This document shows positions 1 through 6,407 of a DNA stretch of 12,366 nt, in pieces (the stretch's first letter is position 1; each line of letters begins with the position of its first letter). The position numbers were made by a program, and so were the translations under genes. The notes below the pieces were generated by a model. It was not told the DNA's origin. It saw only the letters and a list, made by a program, of their open reading frames with translations, and did no database searches. The DNA is taken from positions 1 through 12,366 of the forward strand of contig JAHIMN010000209.1 of NCBI GenBank assembly GCA_018896395.1, in the 5' to 3' direction. Origin of the DNA: Verrucomicrobiota bacterium (GTDB taxonomy: Bacteria > Verrucomicrobiota > Kiritimatiellia > JAAZAB01).

Positions 1-1
1 A

Positions 2-43
2 GTCAGAGATCGGCTCTACCGGAACAGCCATGTTCAAAGTTGA
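2..43 (+). CDS. C-terminal tail of a probable antitoxin (5' end outside window)
   Basis: An open frame enters from the left edge and stops with TGA at 41-43, giving a 13-residue tail that reads VRDRLYRNSHVQS. It overlaps the start of the toxin gene at 30 by 14 bases, an arrangement common in type II toxin-antitoxin pairs. The first residues resemble the end of small addiction-module antitoxins of the PF09720 type, which often finish with a W-E-E-V-R-x-R-L stretch. That match is an inference from a very short piece. The partner toxin next door is the stronger reason for the call. Confidence 0.4.
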   Translation, partial: VRDRLYRNSHVQS

Positions 44-365
44 TGTACACCCGGATGTGTATGCAGAGATGGAACACTCGCGCGCGTGGTACGAAGAACG
101 TGCGGAAAATCTTGGTGTAGAGTTCCTCGGCGAGGTGGACAGAGCTATCGAAACGGTTCGCGAAGCACCCACCCTCTGGCCATTTCGTGACGAAAGACGA
201 GGGATTCGTCGTTACCTTGTCCACCGCTTTCCATATGGGGTCGTGTACCGGACTGGAGATCGGGTGGTCCAGATCATAGCGGTGATGCATTTGCGACGCC
301 ATCCAGACTACTGGCGAGGGAGACTCCCGTACTGGAACGACGGCCACACAGAGCAGCCGGGTTGA
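30..365 (+). CDS. RelE/ParE-family toxin of a type II toxin-antitoxin system
   Basis: This 111-residue protein has the RelE/ParE fold signature: an N-terminal strand (VDVHPDVYAEM), a helix pair (about residues 15-45), then the core strands with R60, R61 and Y62, HRFPYGVVY at 65-73, and VMHLRRHPDYWRGR at 85-98. The usual family length is 90-105, so the last dozen residues are a short extension. RelE members cleave mRNA on the ribosome and ParE members poison gyrase; the sequence does not say which applies. The start at 30 overlaps the upstream antitoxin tail, so the pair is probably translationally coupled. The next gene begins 37 bases downstream on the same strand but is functionally unrelated. 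Family assignment is firm; the target is unknown. Confidence 0.86.
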   Translation: MFKVDVHPDVYAEMEHSRAWYEERAENLGVEFLGEVDRAIETVREAPTLWPFRDERRGIRRYLVHRFPYGVVYRTGDRVVQIIAVMHLRRHPDYWRGRLPYWNDGHTEQPG

Positions 366-401
366 CTCCGTCCCCCTCGTGGTTGATTATCTTGGATACC
401 A

Positions 402-1382
402 ATGACTCCCAAAGTAACCATCGTCATTCCGGTCTGGAACGGGGCCGCCTTGCTGGTAGCGTGCCTCGATGCCCTGGCGGCGCAATCGTTCCGCGATTTT
501 GCCGTGTTCGTGGTGGATAATGGCTCGACCGATAACAGCCGCGCGCTGGTGGCACAGCATGCGCCGCAGGCCGCATTGATTGCCTGGGAGCGCAACCGCG
601 GATTTGCCGCCGCCGTGAATGCCGGTATCCGCGCCAGCCGTACGGAGTACGTGGCACTCCTGAACATGGACACGTCGCCGCGCCCGGATTGGCTTGCGAA
701 CCTTGTCCAGGCGATGGATAAGAGCGCTCCGGATGTCGGCGGTCTGGCTTCCAAAATGTTATTGATGACCGATCCCGCCGTTGTGGACGACTGCGGCGAC
801 AGCCTCTCGTGGCAAGGTGCCGCCGCCAAGCGAGGGCATGGCCGGAGCGCGGCTGAATTTGAAAGTGGGGGCGAAATATTTTCGCCATGCGCCGGCGCCG
901 CGCTATACCGGAAATCATTTTTGGATGAGCTGGGCGGATTTGACGAACGCTTTTTCGCATACCTTGAGGATGTGGATTTGGGCCTGCGCGGGCGGTTGCA
1001 CGGCTATCACTATCACTTTGTCCCGATGGCGGAAGTCCTCCATCAAGGTCATGCGAGCGGTCTGCCCCAAGCGCGCTATGTGCGCCTCATAACGCGTAAC
1101 CGGATTCTCCTGCTTCTGAAAAACCTGCCGGTGCGCCTGCTTATCCGGCATGCGGCGTCACTGCTTTATGGCCAGATTTATTTTTTCATCGCCTACCGGC
1201 GGCCGTTGGCCGCGTTAGCCGGATATTTATCGGTTTTGCCGCTGTTGCCGCATATTGTGCGGGAGCGCCGAGCGGTTCAACCGAACCTGAAACTCACACT
1301 GGCGCAGGTGGAGCATCTGCTGACGCCGACGATGAACGAGCCGCCCTTGCGGGAATTGGCACGAACCTGGTGGCGGTTATGA
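402..1382 (+). CDS. Glycosyltransferase family 2, rhamnosyltransferase-like
   Basis: A 326-residue inverting GT-A glycosyltransferase that should transfer a sugar from a nucleotide donor to a growing glycan on the cytoplasmic side of the membrane. It shows the family 2 layout: TIVIPVWNG at 6-14, the nucleotide-binding DNGSTDNS at 39-46, the metal-binding region LLNMDTSPRPDWL at 86-98 (the usual form is N-P-D-T, here N-M-D-T), an acceptor-side GGFDERFF at 178-185 and the catalytic-base motif EDVDLGLR at 189-196. The C-terminal part (about 230-290) is hydrophobic and basic and probably lies on the membrane. This layout is typical of WbbL/RfbF-type rhamnosyltransferases, which fits the rml genes in the same window, but the donor sugar cannot be proved from sequence. 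No strong Shine-Dalgarno sequence precedes the ATG. Confidence 0.92.
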   Translation: MTPKVTIVIPVWNGAALLVACLDALAAQSFRDFAVFVVDNGSTDNSRALVAQHAPQAALIAWERNRGFAAAVNAGIRASRTEYVALLNMDTSPRPDWLANLVQAMDKSAPDVGGLASKMLLMTDPAVVDDCGDSLSWQGAAAKRGHGRSAAEFESGGEIFSPCAGAALYRKSFLDELGGFDERFFAYLEDVDLGLRGRLHGYHYHFVPMAEVLHQGHASGLPQARYVRLITRNRILLLLKNLPVRLLIRHAASLLYGQIYFFIAYRRPLAALAGYLSVLPLLPHIVRERRAVQPNLKLTLAQVEHLLTPTMNEPPLRELARTWWRL

Positions 1383-1383
1383 A

Positions 1384-1465
1384 GAAATGTGGAATGTAGA
1401 ATGCGGATTGCGGAATGGAAACAGGTGTGACCAACCGTGAACCTTGAACGGTGAACCTGATAACC
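1384..1465 (+). repeat. Degenerate 7-bp-periodic intergenic tract
   Basis: Two runs of heptamers fill the gap between the two glycosyltransferase genes. Units at 1384-1390, 1391-1397, 1398-1404, 1405-1411 and 1412-1418 read GAAATGT, GGAATGT, AGAATGC, GGATTGC and GGAATGG. Units at 1436-1442, 1443-1449 and 1450-1456 read CGTGAAC, CTTGAAC and GGTGAAC, followed by an off-phase TGATAAC at 1458-1464. Most units carry GA at positions 2-3 or TGA at 3-5. The second run puts TGA at 1438, 1445 and 1452, one in each sense frame. Related words occur in the rfbA-rfbC gap. The tract ends 7 bases before the next start codon and leaves no room for a normal ribosome binding site. Confidence 0.6.
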
Positions 1466-1472
1466 TTTCATC

Positions 1473-2531
1473 ATGAATATCCTTTATCATCTTACCTCGC
1501 CCTCCCCGCCCATCCCGGGCACGGATGCCGTGTTCCAGGAGATCGAGGCCCTGCGCCGCCGGTTTGGCGGCGAATGCCTCCAGCTTTTTCCGCTACGCCG
1601 ACCCAGCCGGATATTTCCAAAAAAACTTTACGGCCTTCACCAGCACCGCGCCCTGCGCCGCGTGGAGCCTTCGGTGGACCTGCACCATCTGTATTACGCC
1701 ACGCTCTATCCGTTTCCCTGGTTGCGCGCGCTCCGTAAGCCGCTGATTTATTCGGCCGTGACGGGCGTGGGGGCGCACATCGAATGCGGGCGCGCCGACT
1801 CGTCTGGCAAGGCCGCCGGGCGAGATTGGCTGAAAACTGTGCATACCATCGTCTCGTGCAACCCGCGGGATGAAGCCGCGCTCCGGGCGTTGCGTCCGGC
1901 GCGCTACCGGATCATTCGGCCGGGCATTGCCGTGGAGCGGTTCAGTCCTGTGCCGCTTCCGCTCCGGGACGAACTGGTCCTGCTGGTGGGTTCCGCGCCC
2001 TGGATCCGCCGGCAGTTCCAGACGAAGGGCATAGACTTGCTCCTGGATGTCGCCGGGTCCTTGCCTCTGCGCCTGGTGTTCCTGTGGCGCGGGCTCCTGC
2101 GCGACGAGCTTGGGCGCCATATCGCGCGGCGCGGACTTGCCCGGCGCGTGGAAATCATCAATGAAGCAACTGACGTCAACCGGGTGCTGGCGCGCGTGCA
2201 TGCCACGGTGGTTTTGGCGGAAACGGAAAGCCAAGTCAAGGCCTATCCCCACTCCCTGATGGAATCGCTCTCCGCCGGCAAGCCGGCGTTGGTCAGCGGA
2301 TGCATTCCGATGGCTGATTATGTGGCGGAGACGCAATGCGGGGAGGTTGTGCCCCGCCTCACGCCGGATGACCTGCGCGCGGCGATTCAAAGGCTCATGG
2401 ACCATTATGGCGAGCGCCAAGCCAAAGCCCTGGCGCGCTGCCGCGCCGATTTTGCGCTCGCGCCCATGCTGGAGGCCTATGGCGAGGTGTATGCCCAGGC
2501 CGTCAAACCATCCGGATGGAGGGCGTCATGA
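1473..2531 (+). CDS. GT-B glycosyltransferase, family 4 type
   Basis: A 352-residue retaining-type GT-B glycosyltransferase, a cytoplasmic or membrane-peripheral enzyme of glycan assembly. The N-terminal acceptor domain (about 1-160) opens with MNILYHLTSPSPPIPGTD. The C-terminal donor domain begins after IRPGIAVERFSP (148-159), a classic linker in this family. It contains the QTKGIDLLLD stretch (183-192) and the donor-binding segment AYPHSLMESLSAGKP (257-271), with E264 as the first glutamate of the EX7E-like motif. The second glutamate position falls at about A272 or L273 and is not conserved, so the motif is incomplete. The gene sits between a family 2 glycosyltransferase and a methyltransferase and overlaps the latter by four bases. 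Its start has no clear Shine-Dalgarno sequence. The donor sugar is unknown. Confidence 0.87.
   Translation: MNILYHLTSPSPPIPGTDAVFQEIEALRRRFGGECLQLFPLRRPSRIFPKKLYGLHQHRALRRVEPSVDLHHLYYATLYPFPWLRALRKPLIYSAVTGVGAHIECGRADSSGKAAGRDWLKTVHTIVSCNPRDEAALRALRPARYRIIRPGIAVERFSPVPLPLRDELVLLVGSAPWIRRQFQTKGIDLLLDVAGSLPLRLVFLWRGLLRDELGRHIARRGLARRVEIINEATDVNRVLARVHATVVLAETESQVKAYPHSLMESLSAGKPALVSGCIPMADYVAETQCGEVVPRLTPDDLRAAIQRLMDHYGERQAKALARCRADFALAPMLEAYGEVYAQAVKPSGWRAS
2518..2523 (+). promoter_or_regulatory. Ribosome binding site GGAGGG that fixes the methyltransferase start
   Basis: GGAGGG lies inside the end of the upstream glycosyltransferase gene, four bases before the ATG at 2528. It supports that start over the upstream in-frame ATG at 2516, which would overlap the site itself. 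The chosen ATG overlaps the upstream TGA as ATGA, a standard coupling arrangement. Confidence 0.75.
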
Positions 2532-3364
2532 TGATCGGACAGCGTCTGGCGGAAAGAATCAAGATGGCCGTTCTTGGCATTTGCCGGCCGAACCTGCTCG
2601 ACGGTTTTGTTGCCACAGCCGATGCCAACCAAAACGCGGTGGATATTTTCAAGGACGAATGGGCATCCGCCCTGCCCGCCGGTCTGGGTGTGCGCACGGG
2701 CACTATTCCGCTGTTCGAGGATGCGCGCATCCAATGGCTCAACCAGCGCTTTCCCGTGGCGGGCAAAACGGTGCTGGAACTCGGGCCGCTGGAAGGCGGG
2801 CATACCTGGCAGTTGGAACGCCTCGGTGCGGCAAGCATCCTGTCCCTGGAAGCCAACACACGCGCGTTCCTGAAATGTTTAATCGTCAAGGAACTGCTTG
2901 ACATGAAGCGGGCGCGCTTCCGGTGTGTGGATTTCATGGCCTACCTGGAATCTACGCCCGAGCCTGTTGATTTCTGCGTGGCCAGCGGTGTGCTTTACCA
3001 CATGCGCCGGCCGGCGGCACTGTTGGAGCGAATATGCCGCGTGGCCGACAACCTCTTCTTGTGGACACATTACTATGATGAAACTATCATCCGGCAGAAC
3101 CGGGATATCGCGTTCCGGTTTTCACCGGGCGTGCCGGCCGAGCACGACGGGTTTCGCCATACCGTCTACCGACGGGAGTACGGGGCCGGATTGTTTTCCC
3201 GGCGCTCGTTCGGCGGCAATGCCGGGTTCAGCTACTGGCTAAGCCGGGACGATATCCTGGGCGCGTTGCGGCATTTTGGCCTGACGGAAATCGAAACGCA
3301 ATTTGAGCAGACGGATCATCCGCACGGCCCGTGCTTCGCGCTAATTGCGAAACGCAAGCTATAG
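2528..3364 (+). CDS. Class I SAM-dependent methyltransferase
   Basis: A 278-residue Rossmann-fold methyltransferase. Motif I is VLELGPLEGG (82-91), binding the methionine part of S-adenosylmethionine. The acidic residue for the ribose hydroxyls is E108 in SLEAN, D135 in RCVDF is the likely adenine contact, and ASGVLYHM (152-159) is the usual motif IV region. About 75 residues precede motif I and about 85 follow the core (from roughly 190); these parts should set the substrate. Because the gene overlaps a glycosyltransferase and follows a second one, the substrate is most likely a sugar hydroxyl or a glycan terminus, but that is inference from context. It is the last gene of the plus-strand operon and faces the convergent gene at 3418. 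A longer form starting at 2516 adds only four residues. Confidence 0.9.
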   Translation: MMIGQRLAERIKMAVLGICRPNLLDGFVATADANQNAVDIFKDEWASALPAGLGVRTGTIPLFEDARIQWLNQRFPVAGKTVLELGPLEGGHTWQLERLGAASILSLEANTRAFLKCLIVKELLDMKRARFRCVDFMAYLESTPEPVDFCVASGVLYHMRRPAALLERICRVADNLFLWTHYYDETIIRQNRDIAFRFSPGVPAEHDGFRHTVYRREYGAGLFSRRSFGGNAGFSYWLSRDDILGALRHFGLTEIETQFEQTDHPHGPCFALIAKRKL

Positions 3365-3404
3365 CCTTTAGGCTACATCTCCGCCGTATTTCCCGACGAT
3401 ATTA

Positions 3405-3419
3405 AAAACGGCCGGTTTT
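3405..3419. terminator. Weak bidirectional hairpin between convergent genes
   Basis: The stem AAAAC/GTTTT encloses GGCCG between the ends of the methyltransferase and the secreted protein gene. Read on the minus strand it is followed by a short T run. The stem is only five base pairs, four of them A-T, so it is a poor intrinsic terminator. A second small hairpin, TAGCC-TTTA-GGCTA, covers 3362-3375 and includes the methyltransferase stop codon, but no T tract follows it. Confidence 0.25.
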
Positions 3420-5262
3420 ACCACGGCTTGGGCGAATAGCGGGCTAAAGCATAAATGGTGGAATAGATGTTGGCAGGCACCGCGGTCGGTCCGCCGAATA
3501 TACCACCGACCTGTTCCCGGCCAGCCACATCGACGCCGCCCGTATTATAGATAATGGTCCACTCACCGGTGACGTAATTATACAAGGCGTTGTCGTCAAA
3601 TCCATTGCCGTCATAATCTCCTGCGGGAACCGGCAAAGTTTCGCCGTAAACGCCATTATAAAATTCAGTGCGATTGGGAATGCCCCATTCCGTTGTTGTG
3701 ATTTTATAGTAGCACAGGCTACCAGGATAAAGCGAGTCGGACGGTCTCAATTGGTAATAACCTGGCGCGGGCAAGGAACCCGAGGAACCCCAAACGTAAT
3801 CTTCCGATCCTCCAGTGCCGACATAGAAGATAGCCCCGCCCGAACCCGTCATGGACCAACCCCGGTAATAATACCCCAGATCATCTATGCCGTCCCGGTC
3901 GTAGTCGAACGGCATCGGCAAGACCGTGTAGGTTTGCGGGTTTTCCCAGGACCGGAAATCGCCCAGATACCCAAACTTGCCTGAGTCTGACCACCCCTTG
4001 CTTAAAGAGTAAACGGACCATATGCCGGTCAAGGGATCATACACGCCCACGTCGGTGACGCGGTCCCCGTCGTAATCGGCCGGCACCGGCCACATGCCGG
4101 GTTGGCCGAAAATGCCCTTTTCTTCCCCGCCACTGCTGAACTTGCCCCACCAAGTGGCCGTGGTGGAATCGAAGACGACAAAGTCGGTCTGGCCGTCGCC
4201 ATCGTAATCGCCGGGCGCGGGCAGGTAGTTCCCACCACCCATTGTGACGTTAGTGAACGTCTTACTGCCGATCAGATAGACCTCCCACAGCCCCGAGGCC
4301 GGGTAATAGATCGCCGGATCACTCAGGCTATCGCCGTCAAAATCGTTATTGACTTTTAGAGATTTAGCTTTTAATGCCAGATTGTGCCAATCACTAGCCG
4401 CAATGGCAATCACGCCGCTTTGCCCGAGCACCGGCACATCGCACTGATCATGCAAATTGTATCCCCATGCGATCACATTGCCAGCCTTCAGCGCCAGACT
4501 GTAATATCTACCACACGCAATGGCGCTCACATTGCTTAGCGCCGCTGCCGGCACATCGCACTGGCCGGAGTCATTATATCCCCATGCGATTACCTGGCCA
4601 TCCTTCAAAGCCAGGTTATGAGTCCAACCACACGCAATGGCGCTCACATTGCTTAGCGCCGCTGCCGGCACATCGCACTGGCCGTAATCATTGGCTCCCC
4701 ATGCGATTACCCGGTCATCCTTCAAAGCCAGATTATGAGTCCGACCACACGCAATGGCGCTCACATTGCTTAGCGCCTCCGCCGGCACATCGCACTGGCC
4801 GTAGTCATTATATCCCCATGCGATTACCTGGCCATCCTTCAAAGCCAGATTGTGAGTCCAACCACACGCAATGGCGCTCACATTGCTTAGCGCCTCCGCC
4901 GGCACATCGCACTGGCCGTAATCATTGGTTCCCCATGCGATTACCTGGCCATCCTTCAGTGCCAAACTGTGCAAAGATCGACATGCAATGGCGCTCACAT
5001 TGCTTAGCGCCTCCGCCGGCACATAGTCACTGGCTCCCCATGCGATTACCTTGTCATCCTTCAGCGCCAGACTGTGAGCATCACCACACGCAATAGAGAT
5101 AACACGACTTAGCGCTTCCGCCGGCACATCGCACTGGCTATGCAAATTGTATCCCCATGCGATCACTTGGCCTCCTGCATAGGAATTATGCGCAAATAGA
5201 GACGTCAGGCAAAATCCGGCAAGCGCCAAGAATCGCGATGCAAAGACATGTTGAGTAATCAT
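3418..5262 (-). CDS. Secreted protein with seven RCC1-like repeats and FG-GAP (VCBS-like) repeats
   Basis: A 614-residue exported protein. Residues 1-29 form a signal peptide with a hydrophobic stretch at 7-24 and likely cleavage after SYA. Residues 30-300 hold seven RCC1-type repeats, mostly 39 residues, of the pattern VIAWG-Y-N-x-x-G-Q-C-D-V-P-A-x-A-L-S-N-V-S-A-I-A; seven is the number needed to close a beta-propeller. From about 305 there are six FG-GAP-like units of 45-57 residues with calcium-loop motifs: DFDGDSLSD (307-315), then DYDGDGQTD, DYDGDRVTD, DYDRDGIDD and, after one unit that has lost the motif, DYDGNGFDD. No sorting signal or C-terminal anchor is visible. It is probably a surface or released binding protein. 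GGAAAGGA lies eight bases before the ATG. It has its own promoter-like upstream region and is lower in GC than its neighbours. Confidence 0.9.
   Translation of the reverse strand: MITQHVFASRFLALAGFCLTSLFAHNSYAGGQVIAWGYNLHSQCDVPAEALSRVISIACGDAHSLALKDDKVIAWGASDYVPAEALSNVSAIACRSLHSLALKDGQVIAWGTNDYGQCDVPAEALSNVSAIACGWTHNLALKDGQVIAWGYNDYGQCDVPAEALSNVSAIACGRTHNLALKDDRVIAWGANDYGQCDVPAAALSNVSAIACGWTHNLALKDGQVIAWGYNDSGQCDVPAAALSNVSAIACGRYYSLALKAGNVIAWGYNLHDQCDVPVLGQSGVIAIAASDWHNLALKAKSLKVNNDFDGDSLSDPAIYYPASGLWEVYLIGSKTFTNVTMGGGNYLPAPGDYDGDGQTDFVVFDSTTATWWGKFSSGGEEKGIFGQPGMWPVPADYDGDRVTDVGVYDPLTGIWSVYSLSKGWSDSGKFGYLGDFRSWENPQTYTVLPMPFDYDRDGIDDLGYYYRGWSMTGSGGAIFYVGTGGSEDYVWGSSGSLPAPGYYQLRPSDSLYPGSLCYYKITTTEWGIPNRTEFYNGVYGETLPVPAGDYDGNGFDDNALYNYVTGEWTIIYNTGGVDVAGREQVGGIFGGPTAVPANIYSTIYALARYSPKPW
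4363..5175 (-). repeat. Tandem 117-bp coding repeats (RCC1-like units)
   Basis: In transcription order the units are 5175-5053, 5052-4948, 4947-4831, 4830-4714, 4713-4597, 4596-4480 and 4479-4363. Units three to six are all 117 bp and nearly identical in DNA, differing mainly at the codons after VIAWG and after IAC. The second unit is 105 bp because it lacks the four codons for GQCD. The first and last units are the most divergent and share the local sequence YNLH, as expected for edge units of an array that grew by internal duplication. There are no unrelated spacers, so this is not a CRISPR array. Confidence 0.9.
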
Positions 5263-5313
5263 GTGTGACTTCCTTTCCTTATAATGCGGTTCTTATAATT
5301 ACTTATACCAAAC

Positions 5314-5342
5314 AAAATATATATAAGCAACAACTATGCCAA
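5314..5342 (-). promoter_or_regulatory. Candidate promoter for the RCC1/FG-GAP gene
   Basis: On the minus strand TTGGCA (5342-5337) is followed after 17 bases by TATTTT (5319-5314), or after 15 bases by TATATT. The region 5280-5375 is strongly AT-rich, so chance matches are easy. Its position, about 45 bases upstream of the ribosome binding site and start codon, is reasonable. Confidence 0.3.
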
Positions 5343-5375
5343 AATGTATGTAGAATGAAATAATAATATAATATG

Positions 5376-5474
5376 TTACCCGGGTCTATTCTGCTGATTT
5401 GCCTTGACGAAGCGCTCTCGCTTGGACGACGATTTCTTAAGGTGAATTGCAATGTCAGTGATATTTATTGTCAT
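5376..5474 (-). CDS. Possible 32-residue small protein, doubtful
   Basis: In the 267-bp AT-rich spacer between rfbD and the secreted protein gene, a minus-strand frame runs from ATG at 5474 to TAA at 5376. The peptide is basic in its second half (KKSSSKRERFVKANQQNRPG). No ribosome binding site is visible before the ATG and I do not recognise a family. The coding-like stretch 5376-5450 is less AT-rich than the DNA on both sides, so it could be a remnant of an older gene. A small hairpin (AAGCG-CTCT-CGCTT) lies at 5410-5423. The rest of the spacer shows only the candidate promoter. Confidence 0.18.
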   Translation of the reverse strand: MTINITDIAIHLKKSSSKRERFVKANQQNRPG

Positions 5475-5529
5475 TGTTAAGAATCTTAGAATATGAATAT
5501 ATAAATGTCCAATCAGATCGTTGGCCGCA

Positions 5530-6375
5530 TTAGCCCGGTCCGGTCCGCAAAAACTCTGCCAGGGCCTCCTGCCAGGAGCGAATGGGAGCATCCAGGATGG
5601 ACTGGATTTTGGCCGTGTCGAACCGCGAATTTTTTGGCCGCAGGGCGGGGGTCGGAAAAGCCTCACTGGTGCAGGGCGTGATTTTGGTCGGCAAGGTTAG
5701 CTGTGCGGCGATGAACCGGGCCACCTCGCAGCGCGAGGCATAGCCGGAGTTGGCAAAATGATAAAGACCCTCGCGGCGGTCGCGGATCAGGACGGCGATG
5801 ACCCGGGCCATGTCTAAAGTCCAGGTCGGCGCGCCAACCTGGTCTGCAACCACCTTCAATTCCGCGCCGGTCCGGGCGCGCTCTTGAATCTTGCTGATAA
5901 AGTTAGCGCCGTGGCTTCCGTAACTCCATTGCACGCGCAATATGACGTGCGCACAGGCAGAGTGCTGAAGCGCCCTTTCACCTTCCAGCTTGGACCGGCC
6001 GTAAGCGTTAATTGGGTTGGGTGGATCGGTCTCGACGTAAGGCCGTGTTTGCCGGCCGTCGAAAACAAAATCGGTGGAAATGTGGACGACGAACGCGCCG
6101 CGTTCTTTGGCCGCCGCGCCTAATGCGCCCACTGCCCGGCTGTTTACCGCCAAGGCGGTGTCGAACCGCTTCTCGGCCTGGTCCACGTTCGTGAAGGCCG
6201 CGCAGTTGACGATAATCTGTGCACCGTCCAAGGCGTGTGCGAGGTGGTCGTTCCGGGTGAGGTCGAACTCCGGCAGGTCCAGGATGCGAACGGAATGCCC
6301 GGTCTGGACCAAGGCTGGCGCCAAGTCCGAGCCCAGCATGCCGCGCCCGCCCAGGATGGTGATGCAGTCGGCCAT
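5530..6375 (-). CDS. rfbD: dTDP-4-dehydrorhamnose reductase RmlD
   Basis: A 281-residue cytoplasmic SDR enzyme that reduces dTDP-4-dehydro-L-rhamnose to dTDP-L-rhamnose with NAD(P)H, the last step of the pathway. The dinucleotide-binding loop GGRGMLG is at 9-15, VNCAAFTNVDQAE at 56-68, the catalytic threonine lies in STDFVFDG (100-107), and the Y-x-x-x-K pair is Y125/K129 in NAYGRSK. QVGAPTWTLDMA at 179-190 and RPKNSRFD at 246-253 are typical of RmlD substrate-binding loops. The length matches the family (about 280-300). It starts 32 bases after rfbA stops on the same strand, with no good terminator between, so the two are almost certainly co-transcribed. The ribosome binding site is weak. 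The identification is firm. Confidence 0.96.
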   Translation of the reverse strand: MADCITILGGRGMLGSDLAPALVQTGHSVRILDLPEFDLTRNDHLAHALDGAQIIVNCAAFTNVDQAEKRFDTALAVNSRAVGALGAAAKERGAFVVHISTDFVFDGRQTRPYVETDPPNPINAYGRSKLEGERALQHSACAHVILRVQWSYGSHGANFISKIQERARTGAELKVVADQVGAPTWTLDMARVIAVLIRDRREGLYHFANSGYASRCEVARFIAAQLTLPTKITPCTSEAFPTPALRPKNSRFDTAKIQSILDAPIRSWQEALAEFLRTGPG

Positions 6376-6407
6376 AATTCATCTTGGCTATTTGGTTGTG
6401 GCCGAGA

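Noticed and set aside
1593..2420. Minus-strand open frame of 275 codons
   Set aside because: It is antisense to the family 4 glycosyltransferase, whose motifs and gene overlap are convincing.
4467..5096. Plus-strand open frame of 209 codons with repeated residues
   Set aside because: It is the antisense of the RCC1 repeat array; its repetitiveness is copied from the real gene, and it has no start signals or family features.
4363..5175. Regular repeats that might suggest a CRISPR array
   Set aside because: The 117-bp units are contiguous, coding and translate into RCC1 repeats; there are no unrelated spacers of constant length.
5474..5529. Terminator after rfbD
   Set aside because: Only 4-bp A-T-rich stems such as TAAG-AAT-CTTA are present, with no GC-rich stem followed by a T run.
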